NCBI GenBank assembly: GCA_902774845.1
Contig: CACYJU010000002.1
Coordinates: forward strand, 124,001 to 188,000
Reading direction: 5' to 3'
DNA length: 64,000 bases
Origin: an uncultured Bacteroidota bacterium
GTDB taxonomy: Bacteria; Bacteroidota; Bacteroidia; Bacteroidales; P3
Below the pieces are notes generated by a model. The model made no database searches and was not told where the DNA came from. It saw only the letters and a list, made by a program, of their open reading frames with translations. Each line of letters begins with the position of its first letter. Positions within the stretch are counted from its first letter, which is position 1. A program made the position numbers and the translations under genes. This document shows, in pieces, positions 50,980 to 60,300 of this stretch.

Positions 50980-52368
50980 GTGAAACGACTAATATACATA
51001 TTCCTTTTGCTGGCTGCGGGGCTCACTTTCTTTGTGGGCGGAGTGTCGTGTGTCAGAGAAGATGAACTGCTGAAAGAGAGCGATATACAGCTGACATTCT
51101 CTTGCGACACGCTGACTTTCGACACTGTGTTCACGACGTTAGGTTCCACGACCCGTCAGGTGAAAGTGTATAACCACGGAAAGAAGACTGTGAGGTTTAA
51201 GGCCGTGGGGCTGCGAGGGGGGCATGGGAGCCGATTCCGCACCAATATCGACGGAGACACCTCGATGCGGGTGCAGAACCTGGAGATTGCCGCAGGCGAC
51301 AGCTGCTTCATCTTCGTGAGGGTGAACATCAACCCCAATGCCTCGACTGAGCCGTTTCTGGTGCAGGACTTCATAGACCTGCAGTATGAGCATACCGGCG
51401 GCGTGGGATGCAAGTCGATAGTGCTTACGGCTTACGGGCGAAACGCCGTCTATCACAACCCGCAGTCGGGCAGGAGCTATTCGGTGATAGACTGTGACAA
51501 CTGGAACCACCAGCTGCCGCACGTCATCATAGGGCAGGCGGTGGTGGACTCGGCTACGACGCTGACCCTCCTGGCAGGCGACGAACTTTATTTCGCTCCC
51601 GACGCAACGCTGTGGGTGTATAACTGCGGAACGCTGAAAGTGCAGGGGACGGAGGAGCAGCCTGTGCTGTTCACCTCGCTGAGGCAGGACGAGTGGTACC
51701 GAGGACTTCCGGGTCAGTGGAATGCAATATGGCTCAGCGCCGGAAGCAAGGACAACGAGATAGACCACGCCTACATAGAGAACGGGACCATAGGCATCAT
51801 AGTCGATACCAACGTGAACAGCAATCCGACGTTGAGGCTGTCGAATACGGTGATTATGCACCACTCAACCGCAGGCATCGTGGCGCAGGGCGCGTGGGTG
51901 GAGGCGGACAACGTGCTGGTGGCCGACTGCGGTACCGCTGCGGTCTCCATGCAGTATGGCGGCAAAGGAAGATTCCGCAACGCCACGCTGGCGAACTACT
52001 GGAGATATTCGGCGCGGAAGATGCCAGGGCTGGTGTTGAACAACTGGTATATGAGTTCCAGCGGTCAAACGGTGCTGCGCGACCTGAGCCAGGTCTCCTT
52101 CGAGAACTGTATCATCTATGGCACCTACGCCGAGACCGAGGTGATGGAGGACAAGAACGACGGCGCTGTCTTCGACGTGACCTTCACTGGCTCGGTGGTC
52201 AAGGGAGTGGGTCGGCTGAGTAATTCCATTGTGGTGGATTGTATCGACGTCGATCCTCAGTTTAAAGACACAGAGGAGCATGACTATCACCTCAAGGAGG
52301 GCTCTCCGGCCGAGGGCAAAGGGTACACCTTCCCGGTCGAACCCGAAGAAAAACGATGGAGACATTGA
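50980..52368 (+). CDS. Lipoprotein with right-handed beta-helix-like domain
   Basis: The protein has 462 residues. The N-terminus KRLIYIFLLLAAGLTFFVGG ends in VSC, a lipobox. An immunoglobulin-like strand domain (about 35-150: DTVFTTLGSTTRQVKVYNHG) precedes a region with parallel beta-helix rungs (LTLLAGDELYFAPDATLWVYN, GTEEQPVLFTSL, IDHAYIENGTIGIIV, NTVIMHHSTAGIV). No enzyme residues were picked out. It may bind glycans or proteins on the surface. It has a GTG start after a hairpin and lies upstream of ruvA. Confidence 0.78.
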   Translation: MKRLIYIFLLLAAGLTFFVGGVSCVREDELLKESDIQLTFSCDTLTFDTVFTTLGSTTRQVKVYNHGKKTVRFKAVGLRGGHGSRFRTNIDGDTSMRVQNLEIAAGDSCFIFVRVNINPNASTEPFLVQDFIDLQYEHTGGVGCKSIVLTAYGRNAVYHNPQSGRSYSVIDCDNWNHQLPHVIIGQAVVDSATTLTLLAGDELYFAPDATLWVYNCGTLKVQGTEEQPVLFTSLRQDEWYRGLPGQWNAIWLSAGSKDNEIDHAYIENGTIGIIVDTNVNSNPTLRLSNTVIMHHSTAGIVAQGAWVEADNVLVADCGTAAVSMQYGGKGRFRNATLANYWRYSARKMPGLVLNNWYMSSSGQTVLRDLSQVSFENCIIYGTYAETEVMEDKNDGAVFDVTFTGSVVKGVGRLSNSIVVDCIDVDPQFKDTEEHDYHLKEGSPAEGKGYTFPVEPEEKRWRH

Positions 52369-52408
52369 CTTGCTAACTAACACAATAACGCATTAACACA
52401 TTCAAAGG
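52369..52408. repeat. 8-bp-periodic repeat (CA form) before ruvA
   Basis: The units TAACACAA, TAACGCAT, TAACACAT are in octamer phase, directly 5' of ruvA. Confidence 0.6.
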
Positions 52409-52409
52409 G

Positions 52410-53006
52410 ATGTACGAATATATTTCAGGAAAGATAGCTTCAGCCACCGCCACGCAGGTGGTTATAGACTGCGGTGGGGTGGGATACTTGATTGAGGTGT
52501 CGCTCAACACCTATGCTGCGGTGAAAGAGCAGGAGAGTGCCCGTCTATGGGTGCACGAGATAGTGCGTGAGGACGCCTACCTCCTTTATGGATTCGCTAC
52601 AGTGGAGGAACGTGAGATGTTCCGTCTGCTGCTCTCGGTCAGCGGGGTGGGTGCCGCCACCGCTCGCATCATGCTCTCGTCGATGACGGTGTCCGAACTC
52701 GCCTCTGCCATATCGACCCAGAACATACGTGCGGTACAGGGCGTGAAAGGCATAGGTGCCAAAACGGCCCAGCGCATCATACTCGAACTGAAAGACAAGG
52801 TGGTGGGTGGCCAGCTTTTGTCGTTGGCGGATGCCCAAGTGCCTGGTCAGTCGGGCATTCCGGCATTCAGCCAGAATAAGGCCGATGCTCAGGCAGCCCT
52901 CGTCATGCTGGGATTTCCCAAACCTGCTGTGGAGAAAGTGCTGCGCGACATCGATCCCGCCATCTCCGTCGAGCAGATGATGAAACAGGCTATGCAGAAA
53001 CTATAA
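52410..53006 (+). CDS. ruvA: Holliday junction branch migration protein RuvA
   Basis: The protein has 198 residues, normal length. The OB-fold start MYEYISGKIASATATQVVIDCGGVGYLIEV, helix-hairpin-helix repeats (LLSVSGVGAATARIMLS, VQGVKGIGAKTAQRIILEL) and the C-terminal RuvB-binding helices (ALVMLGFPKPAVEKVL) are all present. It holds the four-way junction for RuvB. The order ruvA-sprA is conserved in several Bacteroidota. Confidence 0.97.
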   Translation: MYEYISGKIASATATQVVIDCGGVGYLIEVSLNTYAAVKEQESARLWVHEIVREDAYLLYGFATVEEREMFRLLLSVSGVGAATARIMLSSMTVSELASAISTQNIRAVQGVKGIGAKTAQRIILELKDKVVGGQLLSLADAQVPGQSGIPAFSQNKADAQAALVMLGFPKPAVEKVLRDIDPAISVEQMMKQAMQKL

Positions 53007-53095
53007 TTATTGCGTGATTGCTCAAATGCGTTAATGCGTAAGTGGCTGTCACATCCAACTACTCAAACACTCAGACAATCAAACATTCAAAACAT
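53007..53095. repeat. 8-bp-periodic element with TG half and CA half at the ruvA-sprA junction
   Basis: The left half has TGCGTGAT, TGCTCAAA, TGCGTTAA, TGCGTAAG; the right half has CTACTCAA, ACACTCAG, ACAATCAA, ACATTCAA. The two halves are each other's complement in type. The right half is translated as the first residues of SprA. Confidence 0.7.
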
Positions 53096-56000
53096 ATCCG
53101 TTTTCTGCTCTTCGCACTGCTGATGTCGTTGTCGGCGGCTGTCTTCGCTCAGTCTGACAGCACCTCATGGCATCAGATGGGTAGCGACTATGTCCCGACG
53201 GCGATAACCACCACGGTGGAGTACGACGCCGAGACGGGCGACTACGTGCAGGTGCGCAAGGTGGGCAACGTGGTGTTGGGAAGAAAATATCTGACCTTTG
53301 AAGAGTATCAGGATTGGCAGATGGACCAGCTGATGAAAGACTACTGGCGCACCACCAACAAGTCGAGCGGCGAGGAGGAGTCGTCGGGCGGGTTCCTGAG
53401 CAAGATACCAGGGTTCAAGGAGATAAGCCGCAAGTTGGAGAGCCTTATAGGCAAGCCTGAGATAAAAATCACACCCAGCGGAAGCGCCGAGCTTACTTTC
53501 CAGCTGGTGAACAACTACCGCAAAGACCCACAGCTCGACGCTAACAAACGGAGCATCACCACCTTCGACTTCGACGAGAACATACAGATAAGCCTCAACG
53601 CCAAGATCGGCGACCTGATAAACTTCGACATCAACTGGAACACGCAGGCCACCTTCGACTTCGAGAACAAGATAAAACTCAAGTACGAGGGTAAGGAGGA
53701 CGACATCATACAGCTCCTCGAGGCAGCCGACATCTCCTTCCCGCTCAACACCACCCTCATCAAGGGTAGTCAGCAGCTTTTCGGCTTCCACACGAAGCTG
53801 AAGTTCGGTAAGCTGACAGTAGACGCTGTGGTGAGCGAGAAAGAGACCAGCACCGAGAACATGCAGGTGAAAGGTGGTGCCAGCAGTCGTGAGTTCGAGA
53901 TACGTGCCGACGAATATGAGGAAAACCGCCACTATTTCCTCTCGCAATACTTCTACGAGCAGTACAACAAATCCCTTCAGACGCTGCCTGTGGTCAACTC
54001 GCCGGTGAAGATACTGCGTGTCGAGGTGTGGCGCACCAATATTGGTGCTGCGGTGACGCAGAACCGCAACCTCCTCGCCATCACCGACCTGGGTGAGTCG
54101 AACCCCGCCGCTCCAGGTGTGGTAGGACGCGGTCAGTGGAGCGACCCCGACCGCCCGCAGTCGCAACTGCCTAACAACAACGTCAACAACCTGTTGCAGC
54201 TCATCAACCTCTCGGCCATCCGAAGCGTCAACAACGTTTCAAGCTATATGCAGGGTCTCGGGTTGACGGCTGCCTCCGACTACGAGAAGATAGAGAGTGC
54301 CCGCCTGCTTAACAGCAGCGAATATACCCTCAACGAAGACCTCGGATTCATCTCGCTCAGTCAGCCTCTGAGTAACGACCAGGTGCTGGCTGTTGCCTTC
54401 CAGTATCAGGTGATAGGAGATACCACCGTCTATCAGGTGGGTGAGATGACCACCGACGGTGTGAACGACCCGAACACCCTCGTGGTGAAGCTGCTGAAAG
54501 GTACTGCCATAGATACCCGCAATCCTATGTGGCGGCTTATGATGAAGAACGTCTACTTCTTGAAGAGCACTCAGATAAGCCGCGACAACTTCCGCCTGAA
54601 CGTCATATACGAGGGTACTAACGGCGGAGTGGGCACGGGTTTCTTCGTCGACGGACCGAAGGAGGGTGTGCCTCTCATCGAGCTCTTGGGTCTCGACCGT
54701 ATGGACGCATCCCGTCAGTACTACTATGCCGACGGAGTTATGGACTGGTTCGACTCGGCTGCTTTCCACGGTGGCGTCATACAGTCGTCTACGGGACGTA
54801 TCTTCTTCCCCTTGGTCGAGCCTTTCGGTAAAGACCTCCGAGAGCTGTTGGGCAACGGCGAGTATGCCGATAAGTACTGCTACGACTCGCTCTACACCAT
54901 GACCCGCACCCTCGCTCAACAGTATGCCGACAAGAACAAGTTCTACCTCGAAGGCTACTTCACCTCGAAGGTGAGTGGCGAGATATCGCTGGGTTACAGC
55001 GTGGCCCCGGGAAGCGTGACTGTGACAGCAGGCGGTGTGCCGCTCATAGAGAATGTCGACTACACCGTCGACTACACCATGGGTACGGTGCGTATCGTCA
55101 ACGAGAGCATCCTGAGCAGCGGCACCCCGATAAGCGTGTCGAGCGAGAACAACTCGTTCTCGATGATGACCAAGCGCATGCTGGGTCTGCACCTCAACTA
55201 TGAGTTCAAGCCCGACCTCAACTTGGGTGCCACCGTGATGAACCTCTACGAGAAACCTCTCACTCAGAAGAACAACTTCGGCGAGGAGCCTACGAGCAAT
55301 ACCATCTGGGGCATTGACTTCAACTGGAAGACAGAGGTGCCGTGGGTGACGAAGATTGTCGACTTCCTGCCAGGCATCAGCACCAAGGCTATGTCTAACC
55401 TCACCCTCACTGCCGAGTTCGCCCACTTCATACCAGGCATGACCAATACCGGAAGTGAGGACGGCAAGACCTCCTATGTCGACGACTTCGAGGGTGCGGA
55501 GAGCTCTATCGACCTGAAGGGCGTGAACTACTGGCATCTGGCCAGCACCCCGCAGGATGCCGACTCAGAGAACCCGCTCTTCCGCGAGACAGCTTTGGGT
55601 AGCGGTCTCGCCTACGGTTTCAACCGTGCCCGCCTGGCTTGGTATCGTATCGACAACCTCTTCTATAGCAGCAACTCGCCTCGTAATATCGACGCCGACG
55701 ACCGCTCTCAGCCTTACGCTCGCCGTATCACCGAGCAGGAGGTGTTTCCTAATAAAGAGCTGGCGGCAGGCGAGCCTACGACTGTCTACGAGCTCAACAT
55801 GGCCTACTATCCTGACGAGAAAGGTCCATATAACTACGAGACCGACGCCACCCAGTATAGTGCTGGTATGAACGCCGAAGGCAAGCTGGAAGACCCCAAG
55901 TCGCGTTGGGGCGGTATCATGCGCGAACTCGACTATACCGACTTCGAGACACAGAACATTCAGACCATCGAGTTCTGGCTTATGGACCCCTTCATCGACA

Positions 56001-59000
56001 ATCCTGATCATACCGGCGGTAAGCTCTATATCAACCTAGGCGACATAAGCGAGGATATCCTCCGCGACGGCCGTAAGTCGTTCGAGAACGGATTGCCAAC
56101 CAACTCCACCATCGCCAACGTCGACACCACCATCTGGGGACGTGTGCCTATCGCGCAGCCTGTGGTCAACGCATTCGACAACGAGGGCTCGTCGCGTAAG
56201 TATCAGGATGTGGGTTATGATGGACTCTCGAGCACTCACAATATCACTGACGAGCAGTCGTTCTTCGGCGACTATGTCAGCAGGGTAGGGGAGCTCTTCG
56301 GCACCTCCTCCAGAGCCTATACCAACGCCGCCGCCGACCCCAGTAGTGACGACTTCCGCTACTACCGTTCGTCATACTACGACGACAACAACGTGAAAAT
56401 CAACGACCGCTATAAATACTACAACAACCCCGAGGGCAACTCCGCCGTCGACGAGGACAGCCCAGAGAACTACCCGACGGCCGCCACCAACCTGCCTAAC
56501 GTCGAGGATATAAATAAAGACAACACCCTCAGCGACGCGGAAAACTACTACGAGTACATGGTGGAGATCGACCCTGAGCACATGAATATCGGCGAGAACT
56601 ACATCGTCGACATACAGGACGCCCGCGATATCGAGCTCGCCAACGGCACCACCACCAACTGCCGCTGGTATCAGTTCCGCATCCCCATCCGTGAGCCGAT
56701 GCGCAAGGTGGGTAAGATCAACGGCTACCAGTCCATCCGCTTCATGCGTATGTTCATGAAAGACTTCGAGGAGCCTATCATACTGCGATTCGCTACCCTC
56801 GAGCTGGTCTACGGCACCTGGAGAAAGTATACCGAAGACCTCCTGCAGCCAGGCGACTATCCTACCGGTTATGGCGAGAACACCAGCCTCAACCTCGGTA
56901 CAGTCAATATCGAAGAGAACGGCAGCCGCGACCCCGTGCCGTATGTCCTGCCTCCCGGAATCGAGCGTGAGGAGTGGTACAGCACCAGCAGTTCTTACAC
57001 CCAGCTTAACGAGCAGGCTGTAAGCCTCGACATCACCGACCTCGCCTCGGGCGACGCTCGCGCCATCTACCGCAACACCTCTTACGACCTCCGCTACTAC
57101 GGCAAACTGAAGATGTACGCCCACGCTGAGAAGAAGTTCGCCACCGATGTGCTCGATGACGACGATCTCGTCCTCTTCGTACGTCTCGGAAGCGACTACA
57201 CCAAGAACTACTACGAATACGAGATACCGCTCAAACTCACCGAGTGGGGTACCTCGGCCGACGACCCATACGCCATTTGGCCTACGGAGAACAACGTCGA
57301 GATCGACCTCCAGGCTATGACCGAGATAAAGACCAATCGCAACCGCAGTATACGCAGCGGTGAGGACCTATACAGCTCCACAATGCTCTACAGCGAGTAT
57401 ATCGACGGTAAGAAATACTCCGTGCTTGGACGACCGAACCTCGGCAAGGTGAAGGTAATCATGATTGGTGTGCGAAATCCCAAGGCGGATAGTGAAACAG
57501 GGATGGTGTCTCGCAGCGCTATCGTCTGGATCAACGAGCTGCGTCTGAGCGACTACACCAACAAAGGTGGATGGTCGGCTATGGCGTTGGCTCGCACCAA
57601 CCTCGCCGACGTTGGTAACCTCTCGCTCTATGGTGCCTACACTTCGTCGGGATTCGGAAACCTCGAGGACAAGCTCACCGACCCCGAACTCATCAACCGA
57701 CTCAACCTGCAGGCCACCCTCGACTTTGAGCTCGGTCGCATGCTGCCGGAGAAATGGGGTATGCACATCCCGCTCTATGTCGACTGGGCCAACGAGATAG
57801 GAAGCCCTGAGTACAACCCCCTCGACGAGGACGTCATACTGAAGAAAGACATTCAGACCTACCAGACAGCCGCCGAGCGTGACTCCATAAAGCACATGAC
57901 TCAGCAGCGCAAGCAGACCACCAACCTCACCCTCACCAATATACGCAAGGAGCGTGTGGGCAAGGCCGCCCTCAAACCACACTTCTACGACTTCGAGAAC
58001 TTCAGCTTCAGCTATGCCTATAGCGGTGAGCGCAGCTCTGACGACGATATAGAACACTACAAGAAAGACCAGCACCGCGGCGGATTCAGCTACAACTACT
58101 CGGTGCAGCAACCCAAGCAGTACCGGCCATTCGCTAAGGTGAAAGCTTTTAACAATAAGAATTGGAAGATATTCAAGGATTTCAACTTGATGTACCAGCC
58201 CAAGAACCTCTCCTTCTCCACTGAGATCTACCGCGACTTCGAGGAGACGATGTTGCGCAACAAGAGCGAGGCGCTCATCATCATGAAACCCACATATTTC
58301 AAGCAGTTCACTTGGCGTCGCGACTATGGCTTCCAGTACGATATCTCGACCAACCTCAAAATCCAATACGACGCCAACGCCAACGCACGTATCGACGAGC
58401 CTATCGGACGTATCGAGACCCGCTCGGGTTCCGACTCCATCTGGCACTCAATGCTGCGTGGCGGCACCATGCAGAACTATCAGCAGAACCTCCAGGTCAC
58501 CTACGACATACCCATCAACAAGCTGCCTTACCTCGACTTCCTCCGACTGCCTGTGACCTACCGCACCAACTACAACTATCAGGGTGCCACCGAAGCCCTC
58601 AAGTCGATGGGAAGCGTGATTGAGAACTCGGCCACCTTCACCGCCACCGCCTCGGCCACCATGCAGACCTTCTACAACAAATTCAAGCTCATAAAGAAAG
58701 CACAGGCACCTCCGCAACCGAAGAAGGACAACAAATCCAAGAGCAAGGATAAGGACAAGAATAAGAACAAGCTCGACAAGAAACGTGGCATGGACCTCAA
58801 CGACTCCCTGTCGAAAGCCATTGCCGACTCGCTCCATAAGGCCGAGGTGGCTGAACGCTGGCGTCAGGTGGGTTATTTCGGACTCCGTTTCATCACCGGT
58901 CTCCGCACGCTGAACATCCAGTACAGTCAGGCCGCCGGCGGACATATACCAGGATTCATGGGTGAGGCCACCATCGTGGGTCTCGATCCACGGAAGCGCG

Positions 59001-60247
59001 GCGCTCCCGGATGGTTTGTCGTAGGTCAGACGGAAAACGTGGCAGAAGAGCTTCTGAAGAACGACTTCCTCAGTCACGACACCCTGCTCAACCAGCCGCA
59101 TTGGAATACCGCCAACCGTATCTTCTCGCTCCAGGCTTCCCTCGAACCGATACGCAACATGAAGATCGACATCACCGCCACCGAGAACTATTCTCGTCGC
59201 GAGGAATACTACTATAAGTTCGACAATGTCGAGGATGTAGTCAAAGGGCCGCTCTCGCCAATGATGACCGGCTCCTACACCACCACCGCCTGGGCGCTCG
59301 CCACCTCGTTCCGCGACCCCGACGAGCTCTATGCCGAGTTCCTACAGAACCGCCATGTTATAGCCGACCGCCTGGCGGCAGCCAACCCCGACCCGTACAG
59401 CAACGACCCGGTGCGCGACTCCATCACGGGCGAGTACTACCCCGCAGGTTATAGCGCCAACCAGCAGACGGTCCTCCTCACCAGCTTCCTGGCCACCTAT
59501 ATGGGCAAGGATGTCTCCAAGCACGGCTTCACACCGTTCCTGAAGATGCCGCTGCCCAACTGGAGCATCACCTACACAGGACTCGGGAAGATAGAGTTCC
59601 TCAAGAAGTGGTTTTCGAATATCTCCCTCTCGCATAAGTATACGTCCACCTACAGCGTGGGCAACTTCTACACCGACGCCGCCATCTCGGGCATCGACGG
59701 CTACGACTATGGCACCGAGTCGGTCCTCAACGCCACAGGCGACTATGTGCCGCCACTCAGCGCCGAAGGCATCTCCATAACCGAGCAGTTCAACCCCCTC
59801 ATCAAGCTGGCGTTGAATATGGTCAACAGCTTCCAGGTCAACTTTTCCCTCCAGCGCAACCGCACCCTGGCTCTCAGCTTCGCCAACAACCAGCTCACCG
59901 AGTCCTCTCGCAACGGCATCACCGTAGGTGCGGGCTACCGCTTCAAGGATGTAGAGATGCACCTCAAGGTCGGACGTCTGCGTCACGACATCAAGAGCGA
60001 CGTGGTGCTGCAGTTCAACCTCACCTACAACAGCAACAAGACCGAGATACGCAAGATAAACCAGAACGTGAGCCAGATCTCCTCGGGCAGCAAGGTCTGG
60101 ATGGCAGAGATATCAGCCGAGTACGCGCTCTCCACCACGCTCACGCTCCGCGCTTTCTTCCAGACAAACATCAACACCCCGTTCATCTCCAACGCCTACC
60201 CCAACTCCACAACCAAAGGCGGCCTGACCATAAGATTCTCCTTCTAA
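53042..60247 (+). CDS. sprA: Type IX secretion translocon protein SprA
   Basis: The protein has 2401 residues, the usual size of SprA/Sov, the giant 36-strand outer-membrane barrel of the type IX secretion system. Signal peptide near 20-36 (FLLFALLMSLSAAVFAQ). It has the repeated SprA plug and barrel segments, for example YADGVMDWFDSAAFHGGVIQ, TNTGSEDGKTSYVDDFEGAE, a lysine-rich insert (about 1895-1915) and a C-terminal aromatic strand GGLTIRFSF. It exports proteins with C-terminal sorting domains, such as the M14 peptidase at 12104. The start is GTG at 53042 and lies in an 8-bp repeat; no ATG exists before the signal peptide core. Confidence 0.96.
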   Translation: MAVTSNYSNTQTIKHSKHIRFLLFALLMSLSAAVFAQSDSTSWHQMGSDYVPTAITTTVEYDAETGDYVQVRKVGNVVLGRKYLTFEEYQDWQMDQLMKDYWRTTNKSSGEEESSGGFLSKIPGFKEISRKLESLIGKPEIKITPSGSAELTFQLVNNYRKDPQLDANKRSITTFDFDENIQISLNAKIGDLINFDINWNTQATFDFENKIKLKYEGKEDDIIQLLEAADISFPLNTTLIKGSQQLFGFHTKLKFGKLTVDAVVSEKETSTENMQVKGGASSREFEIRADEYEENRHYFLSQYFYEQYNKSLQTLPVVNSPVKILRVEVWRTNIGAAVTQNRNLLAITDLGESNPAAPGVVGRGQWSDPDRPQSQLPNNNVNNLLQLINLSAIRSVNNVSSYMQGLGLTAASDYEKIESARLLNSSEYTLNEDLGFISLSQPLSNDQVLAVAFQYQVIGDTTVYQVGEMTTDGVNDPNTLVVKLLKGTAIDTRNPMWRLMMKNVYFLKSTQISRDNFRLNVIYEGTNGGVGTGFFVDGPKEGVPLIELLGLDRMDASRQYYYADGVMDWFDSAAFHGGVIQSSTGRIFFPLVEPFGKDLRELLGNGEYADKYCYDSLYTMTRTLAQQYADKNKFYLEGYFTSKVSGEISLGYSVAPGSVTVTAGGVPLIENVDYTVDYTMGTVRIVNESILSSGTPISVSSENNSFSMMTKRMLGLHLNYEFKPDLNLGATVMNLYEKPLTQKNNFGEEPTSNTIWGIDFNWKTEVPWVTKIVDFLPGISTKAMSNLTLTAEFAHFIPGMTNTGSEDGKTSYVDDFEGAESSIDLKGVNYWHLASTPQDADSENPLFRETALGSGLAYGFNRARLAWYRIDNLFYSSNSPRNIDADDRSQPYARRITEQEVFPNKELAAGEPTTVYELNMAYYPDEKGPYNYETDATQYSAGMNAEGKLEDPKSRWGGIMRELDYTDFETQNIQTIEFWLMDPFIDNPDHTGGKLYINLGDISEDILRDGRKSFENGLPTNSTIANVDTTIWGRVPIAQPVVNAFDNEGSSRKYQDVGYDGLSSTHNITDEQSFFGDYVSRVGELFGTSSRAYTNAAADPSSDDFRYYRSSYYDDNNVKINDRYKYYNNPEGNSAVDEDSPENYPTAATNLPNVEDINKDNTLSDAENYYEYMVEIDPEHMNIGENYIVDIQDARDIELANGTTTNCRWYQFRIPIREPMRKVGKINGYQSIRFMRMFMKDFEEPIILRFATLELVYGTWRKYTEDLLQPGDYPTGYGENTSLNLGTVNIEENGSRDPVPYVLPPGIEREEWYSTSSSYTQLNEQAVSLDITDLASGDARAIYRNTSYDLRYYGKLKMYAHAEKKFATDVLDDDDLVLFVRLGSDYTKNYYEYEIPLKLTEWGTSADDPYAIWPTENNVEIDLQAMTEIKTNRNRSIRSGEDLYSSTMLYSEYIDGKKYSVLGRPNLGKVKVIMIGVRNPKADSETGMVSRSAIVWINELRLSDYTNKGGWSAMALARTNLADVGNLSLYGAYTSSGFGNLEDKLTDPELINRLNLQATLDFELGRMLPEKWGMHIPLYVDWANEIGSPEYNPLDEDVILKKDIQTYQTAAERDSIKHMTQQRKQTTNLTLTNIRKERVGKAALKPHFYDFENFSFSYAYSGERSSDDDIEHYKKDQHRGGFSYNYSVQQPKQYRPFAKVKAFNNKNWKIFKDFNLMYQPKNLSFSTEIYRDFEETMLRNKSEALIIMKPTYFKQFTWRRDYGFQYDISTNLKIQYDANANARIDEPIGRIETRSGSDSIWHSMLRGGTMQNYQQNLQVTYDIPINKLPYLDFLRLPVTYRTNYNYQGATEALKSMGSVIENSATFTATASATMQTFYNKFKLIKKAQAPPQPKKDNKSKSKDKDKNKNKLDKKRGMDLNDSLSKAIADSLHKAEVAERWRQVGYFGLRFITGLRTLNIQYSQAAGGHIPGFMGEATIVGLDPRKRGAPGWFVVGQTENVAEELLKNDFLSHDTLLNQPHWNTANRIFSLQASLEPIRNMKIDITATENYSRREEYYYKFDNVEDVVKGPLSPMMTGSYTTTAWALATSFRDPDELYAEFLQNRHVIADRLAAANPDPYSNDPVRDSITGEYYPAGYSANQQTVLLTSFLATYMGKDVSKHGFTPFLKMPLPNWSITYTGLGKIEFLKKWFSNISLSHKYTSTYSVGNFYTDAAISGIDGYDYGTESVLNATGDYVPPLSAEGISITEQFNPLIKLALNMVNSFQVNFSLQRNRTLALSFANNQLTESSRNGITVGAGYRFKDVEMHLKVGRLRHDIKSDVVLQFNLTYNSNKTEIRKINQNVSQISSGSKVWMAEISAEYALSTTLTLRAFFQTNINTPFISNAYPNSTTKGGLTIRFSF

Positions 60248-60300
60248 CATACTAAATCACTCAAGCAATAACGCAATCAAGCATTCAAGCACTAAAAAAG
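60248..60300. repeat. 8-bp-periodic repeat (CA form) before the TPR gene
   Basis: The units CTCAAGCA, ATAACGCA, ATCAAGCA, TTCAAGCA are in octamer phase, directly 5' of a plus-strand gene. Confidence 0.7.

Noticed and set aside
53165..59986. Several long minus-strand frames opposite sprA
   Set aside because: They are shadows of a long GC-rich gene with strong codon bias; the plus frame has clear SprA features.
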